64,000 nucleotides of DNA from Apium graveolens (taxonomy: Eukaryota; Streptophyta; Magnoliopsida; Apiales; Apiaceae): positions 297,041,957-297,105,956 of the forward strand of contig NC_133650.1 of assembly GCF_009905375.1 (NCBI RefSeq), in the 5' to 3' direction. Each line of letters starts with the position of its first letter. Positions within the stretch are counted from its first letter, which is position 1. Below, one piece after another: positions 34,856 through 45,496 of this stretch. Made by a program: the position numbers and the translations under genes. The notes beneath the pieces were generated by a model. That model searched no databases. It was given only the letters and a program-made list of their open reading frames with translations, and was not told the DNA's origin.

Positions 34856-35515
34856 TGATCATCAATGGCTTCACCTGTTGTGGCATCTTGCTGGTTTGCC
34901 TTTGGAAGATGTTTGGATATTTTGGTCTGGATGGATGACTCAGATTGGAATCATGTAAAATGTTGGAATTTGGTTGAGTTTTTTCAAAATATTCACATGT
35001 GGAACTGGATTTTCTTCATGTTTGCTTCACTTTTGTAGTAGCAACACTATGGTAGCATCATATGTTCCATATAAATTAATGGTTTCTAGTTGTTTGTAAG
35101 ATTTAGTACTTCAGTAAAGAGGTTTTAGTTTTTATGTTACTGAATTTCTGTTTTTTATTCCGTCAATTAGCAATTTCATTAAACTCCTACATTTGCGCCC
35201 CACAGCTTTTAATTTTTCAACCAAAAAACTACTGTGTAGTTGTGCACATTGTTGATGTATGTCCTATCTAAGTTCTGCATCAGTTGTTTACAAAATCTAG
35301 GAGATATTTGACTCGCCTTGGTACAGAATGAGCTACTTGTAAGTTGCAACCAATAGGTGTGTTGATTGTGTTGGGATGCTGGCTAATTTACAAAAACTTG
35401 ACGTTCTCAGTAGATTGCAATATTGCTGGAGCATTGCTAATGAAATCGAGATTGTGTAGCTAATAAAATGTACTAGAAAAACTGATGAAAGGAAAAAAAA
35501 ACAATTCAAAATGAT
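34856..35515. other. Convergent 3' region between DDL and the GTPase gene
   Basis: No gene seen. It must contain the 3' ends of both genes. Confidence 0.5.
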
Positions 35516-37208
35516 CTAGTAGTCGATTACGGGTTCACCAGGTGTCAGATTACGCTCTACGGACCATGGTAAATTAAAGTGTTTAGCCACTAAGAACTTG
35601 AAAATTTTGTTAACATTGATGTTGTGGATTGCACTTGAGAAGAAGAGAGTTGCTTTTATTGCCTTTGCGCATTCTCTTGCCTGTATTTAGTAGAAGATAG
35701 TTACGATATCAACACAAAAACACAGCAATTGATACTCTCACACACATAAACACAAACTGATAGTGTACCTCAACCACTATCGTCCATTGAAGATCTGGTG
35801 GAAGCCGGATAAATTCATCAAATTTGGTCCCAACTAGTATGGGAATTGCTGTCTGCAGTATGGCGAAGACATAATCATACACGTGCAAAATGAAATTATG
35901 GCCCGTTTGAGAAACTGAATTTCATTTGAAATTCTGGGTTTAATCAAATAAGCTGTTTGAGAATTTAGATTTGGATTTCATTTGAAATTCATGACATTCA
36001 AATATTAGTATAAACACGAGAATTTGAAATGACAACTCAAATCCTATCATTTAAAATCCCTCATTTGAAATGCAATGCAAGTTTCCAAACGCTCTCTTAA
36101 TAAGAAATTGACAGTAACTTACAGCACAAAGAACAAAACCAAGCAATTGTAGAACTTAAACTGTAAGTTTTGTTTCTGTTGTAAGTTTATCTCCTTGAAC
36201 ATGAACTTTTTATTTTCAGAAAAGACTTGTTTGCATTATGAAATGATGGAAGGGCATATATGATATATATCAACTGAGCAACATCAGAGAATGCTAACCT
36301 GGTTCCATTTCCTTGCTTTACTATACCACTCAACTACGCTGTATGCACACAGAAAGATTGAGCTAGTTAATAAGAAATCATCGACATTGTTAATGTGCTG
36401 TAGCCTACATAGTTTCATACATCTGACCAATGAAATTTATGATTGATACCTATATAGTGTACACCGGCTAGTAAGATCAAACATGAACAAAATTGCTGCA
36501 GCATCTTTGCAAGCAAGCGGAACTTGGTCTGCTGATTCTTTGCTACCTACAGAAATTGACAGGCATATCACTTGGGTACTACCAGATAGGTTTTGAAAAG
36601 AACTTGTAAAAGTTTGATATCTTAATAGCGATTTCCTAGTTCTTATGAACACGCGAGTATTTAAAATTCTGCAATTGACTATGGCGAACAGAACAAAAAA
36701 GTAATACCTCCAACATCCCATATAGTAAAAGCAATCCTTGCTCCTTTAACAAGCAAGGATCTGTCTGTCAAATTCAGTCCTTTTGTTTCCAAGCATCTTG
36801 TCTCTAATCGTTCATCGTCTGCATACTTGGTCTTCAAAATAAAATTTGTAACAATAAAACCAAGGCAAATATGCATGGAAAAAAATAACAATATCACAAA
36901 CCACTCACCACAAAGCTTGTTTTTCCAATTTTGCAATCACCTAACAAAATAATCTTCACTCTAATAAACTCGCAATCTGAATCATATCGACAAGATGCAG
37001 AACTCATCGCATACTCATCGTTTCCCTCCTCCGAAAAAGAAGAATGTTCGACCTTATTCAGAAGCTGGTAATCACTAGGCTTCCCTGTGGAGCAAAGAAG
37101 TATTCTGTCCCATAAAAACCTCGAATATTGTTTTAAAATTGTAACTTTTTCTGTAACCATTCTCCAACTAATGTACTTTCGAACCATGAAATGTTTGTTC
37201 ACTTTCAT
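35516..37208 (-). CDS. SGP1: Septum-promoting-type small GTPase (Spg1/Tem1 family)
   Basis: Ras-like GTPase; the Arabidopsis relatives SGP1 and SGP2 complement fission yeast spg1 and interact with a MAP4K-type kinase. Exons on the minus strand: 37208-36909, 36831-36708, 36546-36450, 36338-36299, 35852-35769 and 35680-35516; joined 810 bp, 269 aa, near the family length. The first 80 residues are a family-specific extension (RWRM-like KYISWRMVTEKVTILKQYSR). The GTPase has the P-loop LLGDCKIGKTSF, the switch II WDVGG, DAAAILFMFDLTSR, the G4 motif GTKFDEF and a G5-like SSAIHN. It ends NLTPGEPVIDY as in relatives. The WDVGG motif lacks the usual Gln, which is normal for this family. The acceptor of exon 2 adds one Thr compared with what I recall of Arabidopsis. 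Confidence 0.9.
35900..36096. mobile_element. MITE-like element in intron 4 of the GTPase gene
   Basis: The left end GCCCGTTTGAGAAACTGAAT and the right end GCAAGTTTCCAAACGCTCTC are imperfect inverted copies (CGTTTGNGAAACT / AGTTTCCAAACG). The inside is rich in CATTTGAAAT and its complement, making a long fold-back of about 195 bp. Ends of this kind are common in plant hAT-type MITEs. No clean target duplication was found. Confidence 0.55.
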
Positions 37209-38182
37209 ATTGGTCTTTCATTGAGACTTATAGGCATAGCAGAGGAGAAGAAGATTTAGTTCTATTGTTTGTTTTTTTGCTACTTTGTCTAAAATATGTT
37301 ACTTCCCTTGTTTCTTCTTGTTCAACGTGTTTTGAGGTGTATACAACTTATGCATTATTTTCTATTTATTATTAATATTTTAATTAAAAGTTTTTATGAA
37401 AGTGTACAATTTACATCGGGACTGTTGACCTTTAACTTTTTGTAATTTCAACTACTCCCTCCTTCCGTAAATACTTTTCCGGTTCGTCTTTGACACGTTT
37501 GTCAATTCATATTTTTTATGGTTAATATTTTTAATTTTATATTAGTGTTAAATATAAAAATTTCATTGAATTAAAATAATCATAAATACGAATCGAATAA
37601 GATCACTCATGACTATATTTGATCTTATAAATTAGACGTAATTATTTACCATAAATAGTGTAAAAAGTCAAAACCGGAACGTTTGCCGGAACCGAGGGAG
37701 TACCAAATTATTCTATATGGGCCGGCTTATTGGTGTTTACGTCTCTGGTTTTGTTTTGTGCACTTTTATTATTTTGCAAAGCGTTCCTTTTAAGAAAAAA
37801 ATGTACTGTATTTTATTGTTTTTAAAAAAATTATTTTTAGGAAAACTGTTTAATATTTTTGTTTTTAATTCAAAACACAGTTATTAAATAATTTTAAAAA
37901 TATATATGTAATTAGTTTACATTGTAAGTATTTTTAAATTTCTTTTATCACTGTAAGTTATTTTTTTCTTGAAGTCACTGGTTAATTTTTGTTAGAAGAT
38001 AATTATAATAGAAAAAACAACAAAAAAGAGTAGTCCGGGCCCAATAGGCTGCACATTATAAAGCCCAATATCGATGTAAACGAAGATAAGTACACCCAAC
38101 CCAAATAACTTGCACAGAAACTGTTTGATAAAATGCCTGAATGAAGTTCTGAACTGCTTGCTATTAAGATAGAATATACAAT
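37209..38182. promoter_or_regulatory. Divergent promoter region with a MITE
   Basis: Shared upstream region of the GTPase gene (minus) and the NEPRO-like gene (plus). AT-rich, with long T and A runs between 37795 and 37985. It is split by a Stowaway-type element at 37455-37700. A GGGCCCAATA-type motif (CCGGGCCCAATAGGC near 38035) and AAGCCCAATA at 38060 resemble site II or telo-type motifs of plant housekeeping promoters and lie about 120-150 bases before the plus-strand ATG. Confidence 0.55.
37455..37700. mobile_element. Stowaway-type MITE (246 bp)
   Basis: Starts CTCCCTCCTTCCG and ends CGGAACCGAGGGAG, the classic Tc1/mariner Stowaway termini. It is flanked on both sides by TA (37453-37454 and 37701-37702), the expected target duplication. 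There is no coding capacity. Confidence 0.88.
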
Positions 38183-40417
38183 ATGGGTTTTGTTGGTACA
38201 GAAAGCGAGTTGATTAGGGAAGATGTTGAAAATATAGAGATGAGGTTAAAGTGCTTTCTTGAAAAGCTCCAAGTAGAAAGCAGTATTCTTGATAAAATAG
38301 TCTATAAAAACAAGAATCAGCATAAGCACTGCTTATATTTTCATCATCTCTTGAAGGTTATATATTTAAATATTTAAATATGTGTGTTTGTACATTAATT
38401 AAATGAATTTATATGTTTTATTCTATTTATTTCTTGTGGTGTAGATTAGAAGTGATTTGAGGCTTCTGCATTCAGCTGGTTTAGAAGAAATTTTGAGCTC
38501 GTTGTTTGAGTTTATTAAGGAGAGAAGGTCTAAGCAGAAATTACAGCTTTTAGGAAGGTTTGTTTCACTCTATCATAGTACTGGTACCATTTTAATAAGT
38601 ATGGTATGTATTATAAAATATTACTAGCACGTCGGAAATGACAAGTACTTCGACTTGTTTGTTATTTGGTTTTAGTATGGCATACAATATACAATGCACA
38701 TTTGTTTGCAAAGATATTTGCAATTGTAACGCGATGCTTAACATTAGAATTTAGAGGAAATGGAGGAGGAGGACTTATAAATTGCTTGATTAATTTCTCA
38801 TATCTGATATTAGCGATTGCTTATCTTCGTGCTGCTAGACATTGGTTTCAACTGCTTTAATTCTTATATTCTCCTCGATCTCCTTTCAGTAGAGAACAAT
38901 TAAGCAAATTAGTTAGCATTCCTCAGTTTTTGAATTTATTTTTGGGAATTACTGTGCAACAGGTTAAAGAGGAAAACATGTGATGAAAAACATAATCTTT
39001 TGGAACGACTCCTAGGAGCTGCGCGGCTACTTTCTCAGGTGTTGTCACTTGTCAACAACAACATGGTCCTCGGTTAAACTTAACATTTTAGTGAGCAAAC
39101 TGATATGTTTTTTAGCATATATGAGATCGTAGAAGGTTAAAATTAATACTGTCATGTGGTCACAAGTCATAACTCTTTTTTGAATGGTTTTATTTGATAA
39201 GCATGTTCCTGGTCATATCTTTTGGTAAAACACTTAATAGCTATATGCAATCACTAGTTCATTGATGCATTAGTTGATTCTTCACTTACTTTGACACTTG
39301 CTGTCTAAATGCAGATAGTTGAACCAGTGATGGAGGCAGCCACGTATCCTTGATTATTTATTGACCAATTACAGCATCTGAGTGTGTTAAGTAATATTTT
39401 AGATGTAATATCACAAATGAATTGGGTAGTTTGCACCTGGCGGTTAATATTAATAAGCGTTAGTAGTTGAAGGCTAAGTATAAAGTTGCATTATCCTTAC
39501 ATTAATGCTAAATTCCCATAAATTGTTATCTGCCACTGCAGGGTACCAAGAGCTTCAACGGATTGGATTTTAGGTTTCTAGCATATGTAAAATGATTTTT
39601 TATGCACAAGTTTCTTCACTATCAGATACAGAATATAGTACAAGAGTAACATGCTTTGTTTCCTAGTTAACTATTGCTAGGCAGATATCTATCTTGCTCG
39701 CCCAATCCTTTTTCATGGGCTTTTCTATAATGATTACAGCTTTGCTTGCTCGTCTAAGAGCTTTGGTTCAGCAAGTAAGCACTGTGCATATTCTGAGAGT
39801 TATTTGATTGTATTCTACTTATACAGTAAATGAAGTAAAGTTCTTAACTTTTAATGCTGTAGTTAGCAAAACAGCTGTAAATTAGCTCAATGGTCCTACT
39901 TGAACAATAATGAGAATGTTAGTTAAGAATTCTAGAGAGTTGTACTTGGTCTTCTTTAATATTATATACCATTGATATGGATCCTGATGTTATTAAAGTT
40001 CCAAGTACTTGTAGCTAACGGCAGAACATTGGATCTTTTTATTGAAAATCTGCATTTTTCTTTACAGATTCTACTTGATGTCATTATTGTGTTCAATGCG
40101 GCATCTTTTCTCTCTGTAAAGGGGCAGAACGTGGAATTGACCCAAGAAGGACTTGAGGTCAATCTTCAACTTGATAACTTCAGAAAAATATTCGTGTAGC
40201 CTCGTACATTCATTACAATTACACATTTAATCCTCTCATTCATTTACACAATTTGCAGTTATATAAGGATCTGTTCCCTACAAATGAGCAAGTTTTATAT
40301 CTAGATTGTGTATGGGAGGCAAATAAATTCGTGTTGCATGAGATGACTGATGACTCCAAAAACAATGAACAGTTTATGAATGTGGAAACAATTAGGGAGG
40401 AACTGCTGCAGCATTAG
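38183..40417 (+). CDS. NEPRO N-terminal domain (DUF4477)-like plant protein
   Basis: Exons: 38183-38356, 38445-38557, 38963-39038, 39315-39343, 39681-39774, 40068-40157 and 40259-40417; joined 735 bp, 244 aa. All borders are GT-AG and frames join. Conserved blocks: IEMRLKCFLEKLQVESSILD, the highly conserved YKNKNQHKHCLYFHHLLK, LERLLGAARLLSQIVEPVME, LLAQSFFMGFSIMITALLAR (a hydrophobic stretch that could span a membrane or pack inside a helix bundle) and LYLDCVWEANKFVLHE. I recognise this as the plant family sharing the N-terminal domain of animal Nucleolus and neural progenitor protein, which in animals is linked to RNase P/MRP. The plant role is not established. For exon 5 the acceptor TGCTAG at 39680 was chosen over CAG at 39684 because only it keeps the frame and the family reading TQISILLA. 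Confidence 0.8.
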
Positions 40418-42923
40418 AGCATCTATGTTCCTTGGAGGTAAAACAACCATGAAACGCCAATGTTGCCTTTCCCTCCTGATTCAGACCCTCTCCTAGTCTT
40501 GTAATGTTAAATGCACTCAGTCCAGCATAACATAGATAAGAAGTTAGTTATATGATTAATATTTGTAATGACCATTGTAATCTATTAGTTGAATTTTCAC
40601 CAATTGTATGGCTACTTTCTTCTTGTTTACATTGGGATTATGATACTAGAACAATATCAGAACTCTATTCTTCAGCTGATCTTAGTTCTCCTTGTCAACT
40701 TAATGCCCTTGCACCTGATTTGCTGGACTGGCGTGCGAATGAGGCTGCTGTCCTCATAGCCATTTAGATAGGATTTTAAGATGGAAGACTTTTTGGCGTG
40801 GCTAGAACTCTAAGCAAGAATGATGATGTTGAAATTCATGTTTGCAGTAGCATTACCTTTGTGAACAGAGCTGTATTACTTGTCTTTCACAGAGTACAAC
40901 AGACTGCTAAATATATTGTTTCATACTAAGGAACTAGCACTAATTCTTGTATACAGTTGTCTGACCATCATCAAGCTGCCTGATTGTTTATAAGAAAGTG
41001 AAATGAAGCTGAACAAAATGAACGATTGCTGAATCTGTATATAACAACCCCCCTTCCCCCCACCCCCACCTCAATACACACACAGAGTCACAGATCATGA
41101 ATTTCACTTAAAAACAGCTGGGAAAGATTTTTTAAAATGACAACTGTTAATTTTTTTTAACTAGCTCGCTCCATTCGCGGGGTGTCGAGAGTTCGGACCT
41201 TGTGTACAAAATGTGTATGAGTGTGTTTAATTAGAAAAAAGTAACCGACTTTTCTGTTATTATTTTTGCCAATTTTCATAAAACAAAAAAAAAAGGAAAG
41301 AAATCTTGTGCAAGCAAAAACGGTACTACAATTTACTACAATTATTCAGTAAGGTTATTGTTTTCATGACTCGTTGGCATTAAAAAAAACATGGGTGCCC
41401 ACAGCTTGAAGACGTGAGTAAACACCAAACATGACGTGTGTCAGATCTCGGGTTGAAGCCGCTTTCATTGACTTCATTGCACATATTTACTGAAAATGTC
41501 AAATTCATATAAATGCATGGCGGTGTCCCCACTAATTTAGTACCAATATCTACTGTACTACAGTACTAGCTTCATGTTAAGTAGCTTTATATTTTTATCC
41601 ATCATCCATATTATAATTCTGGTAGTTGCAACACATTATTACTGCTTCTTATGAGATGGGCTTGTATTTTCTTGCTTAATTTCAGTTTCTGCTTGATTTG
41701 ATGTCTGATCTTATCTCCATTTGCAGTTAATGCTCATTGTTCTACCTTCTTGGTAAGCTCAGCTCCTCCTCCTGTTCTTGGTTTACTAGACTTCATTTTT
41801 ATACTCTCTTTTTATAAGTTTTTCTAGATCTTACTTGTTATTGTTTTATATATACAGTTTTGTTGTAGTAGAGGAGAAACTAGAGAGCTGGATATTTGTG
41901 TTGATGTAGTTTGTTGGTCTTGGTTTAATGAAATGGTCCTGTATTCATTCAACACCTCTTGAATCCATTAAAAATCTTGAATTTATTCAAATTGGTTGAA
42001 TTTGATAAATTTAATAAGCATTGAATTCTTGTTGTTTACATTAAGATTGCTGATCTGCTTTCATCTTAACCATAGCTGAAACCTGAAACTTTCTATTAGG
42101 TATTTGCAATGGATGGGAGCTATCATGTTAATGTATTTATTTTGGAGGTTCTGTAGGCTTAGATTCTTTCTTTTGTTTATAGCTAAGCTGGTATTCGAAG
42201 TTGATGATTCTAGACTCCATTTTGTAGCTGTGTTTGCAGATTAACATTCCCAGAATTAGTTTTTAGTAGGCTTCAACTCATTCGTATGTTATTGGGTAAT
42301 GATGTGGCCAAAAATTAGCATGTTGTAGATCCTGGAAATTGAGCTGGTGGATAGATTGAAGTGTCGGGAAATTGATTTTTTTTATGTAATTTAATTAGAA
42401 ATGCAACTTTGAGATCTCTTGCTGTTTCTTTTAATTAATTAACAATAACTTTGCCACTGCTCGGGCACTCCGTGATTCTGGATCTCTTGCTGTTAATGCC
42501 ACAATAGAATTACAACTTTTTGTCTTCACGTTTCCTTACAAAAATGTTGCTTTTGGAATCAGAAAGAATTTGCTTCTAAAAGGTTAGATTCCTGAGTTTT
42601 GTGAACATTAACTGTCACTTTTGTGACATTGCCTTTTGGTTATAATTGCACTTACTTTGTGGCTTGCGATTTCTCTCTATGTTCAGTTTTCCCTTTTGAT
42701 ACTTGGTATTTTCTTTAGTATGAAGCAATTTTATGTAATGTTTATCATAATAACTGTAGACACTTCCAGTTGTGCTACCAGCCTCTTATGCAACACCCAC
42801 GTCTTATATATACATAATTCTACTGTTACAGGATTAAACTGCACTGACTTATAGAACCTCAAGTGATTGTAAAAGACTCCTGTAGAAGAAAGATTTTCAT
42901 AACTCTGTGGAGCTCTGGTAGAC
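40418..42923 (+). promoter_or_regulatory. Intergenic region and probable 5' UTR with leader intron
   Basis: No coding gene is visible up to 42923. A leader exon for the next gene may end near 41752 (CTTCTTG before GTAAGC). A leader intron would then end at the AG before GATTAAACTG (about 42831). A C-rich stretch lies at 41046-41070. Confidence 0.4.
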
Positions 42924-43421
42924 ATGGTCCACACATTGGAAGCTATCAAGGGTGGTGGAGGATCCATCAAAGTCGGAACAACTGGGACCATCAGCTCCTT
43001 AATGTCAAAGGAATTAGAATCTATGAGGCATGCACCCCGGAAAGCAATACCATCAAAAGATAAATCTTCTGCAGCTACCATACTAGCATCGGGTGGTATT
43101 GCATCGCCCAAAAGATTAAGACCAAAATTATCAGCAAACGAAGCAAGCAGTAGCCATAGCAGCAGTAATAGTGATAGAAACGATGACCTTGCAAGGAAAG
43201 AGAAACACTACAACAGAAAAAACCATAAAATTCCAATGCTCAACTCTGGTAATGTTTCTGTAGATGCAACTCCTATTAGAAAAAAACCAGACAAAAAGGG
43301 ATCTTACTTAGTTGAAATTGTAGACATAAAATGTGGTCACCCTGATAGGGCATGGACAACCCCATTAGCAAATCGACTCAAAAAGCTCAGTTTCTCAAAG
43401 CTCTCAGAGAGCACTAACTAA
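42924..43421 (+). CDS. Plant-specific protein of unknown function, GTxGT motif (165 aa)
   Basis: A single-exon frame with no domain whose function I can name. The N-terminus holds GGGGSIKVGTTGTISSLMSK, followed by a basic Ser/Lys/Arg-rich middle (a likely disordered region, with SSSHSSSNSDRN and IRKKPDKKG) and a C-terminal block CGHPDRAWTTPLANRLKKLS. The GTxGTxxSL motif is shared with the gene on the opposite strand (43418-43891), so the two are paralogues. No signal peptide or membrane segment is seen. The stop codon overlaps that of the neighbour. An upstream leader intron is likely. Confidence 0.7.
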   Translation: MVHTLEAIKGGGGSIKVGTTGTISSLMSKELESMRHAPRKAIPSKDKSSAATILASGGIASPKRLRPKLSANEASSSHSSSNSDRNDDLARKEKHYNRKNHKIPMLNSGNVSVDATPIRKKPDKKGSYLVEIVDIKCGHPDRAWTTPLANRLKKLSFSKLSESTN

Positions 43422-43891
43422 ACCTGCAAGATATTGACATCTGCTTTCAGAGACCTATAACTAAAACTAGAACTCAGATTTTGTTGATTCCTCTTCTCGA
43501 CAACGTCCACCATAGAGCACATGCTTGGCAAGAGTCTGCTGCTTCCCCTCTTCTTCTTTTTTGGGATTGTAATTATGGAGCCAAGATTTGGTTTGGAGCA
43601 ACTACTTGTGCTACCTTCATCTTGGAGTTTGCGGTCTAAGGGTTTCTGTGATATATTCTGGCCCTTCAGTTCCAGCTGCGTGAAGTACTCAATCTCCTGC
43701 ATTATGAGAGATCCAACAGTGCCTCTGGTGCCTATCTGTACTGGAGTTTTTCCCGCCATTCTCTCGGCGATAGATGATGCATTAGTGCAAGATTTATGTA
43801 TCATCTTTTCTACTGTAGGAGTGAAGGTAGAAGAAGCTTGTACTTGAAGTGAGGTGGTTTTAAGTTGTATCTTTGTCGGGTAATTGGCCAT
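43418..43891 (-). CDS. Plant-specific protein of unknown function, GTxGT motif (157 aa)
   Basis: A single-exon frame from ATG 43891. Residues about 40-75 read MAGKTPVQIGTRGTVGSLIM then QEIEYFTQLEL, the counterpart of the motif in the facing gene. A basic cluster KKKKRGSSR near residue 112 could be a nuclear signal. The rest is low complexity. I recall close relatives in many dicots annotated only as uncharacterised. It ends NILQV and TAG at 43420-43418, overlapping the TAA (43419-43421) of the plus-strand gene. Confidence 0.7.
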   Translation of the reverse strand: MANYPTKIQLKTTSLQVQASSTFTPTVEKMIHKSCTNASSIAERMAGKTPVQIGTRGTVGSLIMQEIEYFTQLELKGQNISQKPLDRKLQDEGSTSSCSKPNLGSIITIPKKKKRGSSRLLPSMCSMVDVVEKRNQQNLSSSFSYRSLKADVNILQV

Positions 43892-45124
43892 AGTAAGTTT
43901 GATATTGTGCCTAATGTTTCGCCAAGACTTCCTTTGTAATCTTTATATAACATGCAGATCTCTTCTATCCTTGTGATGGATGGGTGGTGATATGTTAACT
44001 GTGTTCATGTGTAGGTAGTGACTACATTTAAGTTGCTTAAACTCTCTGTACTATTTTCTAACCACCTGGCATTCATATTTTTGTCCCCCTTCTTTATCAT
44101 GATTAATTGGTGTTTTGTGTGATTTATCTTAAAAGCTTCACAGTTTCTGCTCTGTCTAATTTTTTTTTTTTTTAAATTTTAAATGTTGAGCTGGTCAAAT
44201 TGAGTAGAGTAGTACTCCATTCAAATACTTCTTATCTTCTATACTTGTATCATTTTTTTATGTTATCTACAATCCAAAGGGGGATAAAATGGGATCATAT
44301 TGAGCCCTTTTGATTGGCAGGTTAGATGATAAGGAGAATTCTCTGCATTTTTGCTTGTTATTCGACATTAAATTTGAGGGATCATGGGGAAGATGTGATG
44401 TTTTTTTATACAAGATTAATTGACTTGCATATTGAAGTTATGACAACCAATTACTTGTCTAGTAGTAATGTTTCTCAGACTATTTCTGCTCTCTGTCTCT
44501 TATTTCTTTATGTTGCATGAATTACACCAAAATATGTGTGATAACTTTTGCTAATTATGTTAATGTTTGATTCCTCAAGAACAATGAGTTACAGACAAAA
44601 CGATTTTCAGACTAGTTGCTCTGGATCTGAGCACCTGATGAATAACAAAAACATGTGCCAGCACACTCATTCACAGGATGGATGTATATTAACTATTAAG
44701 GGGACCATTTGATATATGAGATTTCAATCCGGTTAACGATAATGAGATTTTAGTATATATATGTATTGAAATCTCATATCTTATTCTCGTTTCCATAGTT
44801 CAATTTCTAAAGACCCTGATGGCGGTTTTCGATTTTAAAACCAGGCATACTATACAAGTAGTTAAATCATAAACTATTTGTACTCGTTTTTAAGTTGTGC
44901 ATACTGCATACTGAATTGCTGATATTCGAATAAGCAACAAAATAAACTGCAATTACAAGCAGGCATTCATAAACAGCTTAACAATAATATTATAAAACAA
45001 TTTTTTTAGGTCAATTTAAAAAATGGTACCTCTCAATTTCATTCATATCCTTGCAATTTTTTCTGTTTTTTCCCAATACTTTTCCAAATTTTTTTCACAC
45101 AATTCATTTACCATGATCATATTT
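43892..45124. other. Intergenic region
   Basis: AT-rich with a T run (about 44159-44173). It holds the promoter of the minus-strand gene. I see no other gene. Confidence 0.4.
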
Positions 45125-45496
45125 CATAAAACGGGCTTTGTGCTGCCGTCTGCAACCTATTTGACAAAAGTTCTCACCCACATTGTTCCAAAAGTTAAAG
45201 ATTCTGATTCTTTAGTGAGAGATTCTTGCTCAAGATGCCATTGGGGAGGACTAGGGTTGATAGTTTTGTTGTTTGTACAGATTTTGTTCGACACAATGAA
45301 TGATCGTATGTGCAGCTGCAATGTCTCGTGGAGTGTGCTACGAATCCACCCGCCAGTTGTAGTGTTTCGCAAGTGGTTCCCCAGGATTTACAACAGCTCT
45401 GATTTCTTGGCTAAAGCTGCACATTGCCAGTTGTTGCATCTCTATCTCAGGTCTGATCAACTGTGTAATTATTATATCAAACATTTTGCTCCATGA
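45125..45496 (+). pseudogene. TORTIFOLIA1-like (HEAT/ARM repeat microtubule protein) fragment
   Basis: The plus frame reads YLTKVLTHIVPKVKDSDSLV followed by RDSC, then LFVQILFDTMNDRM and PPVVVFRKWFPRIYNSSDFL followed by AKAA. This is the order and spacing of the N-terminal repeats of TORTIFOLIA1/SPIRAL2-like plant microtubule proteins. Only about 110 codons remain, parts between the blocks have lost similarity, and there are no flanking exons that I can recognise. It is best read as a decayed fragment or retained exon. Confidence 0.6.

Noticed and set aside
39555..39563. Single TCAACGGAT copy in an intron of the NEPRO-like gene
   Set aside because: One copy in 53 kb is near chance and there is no cluster.
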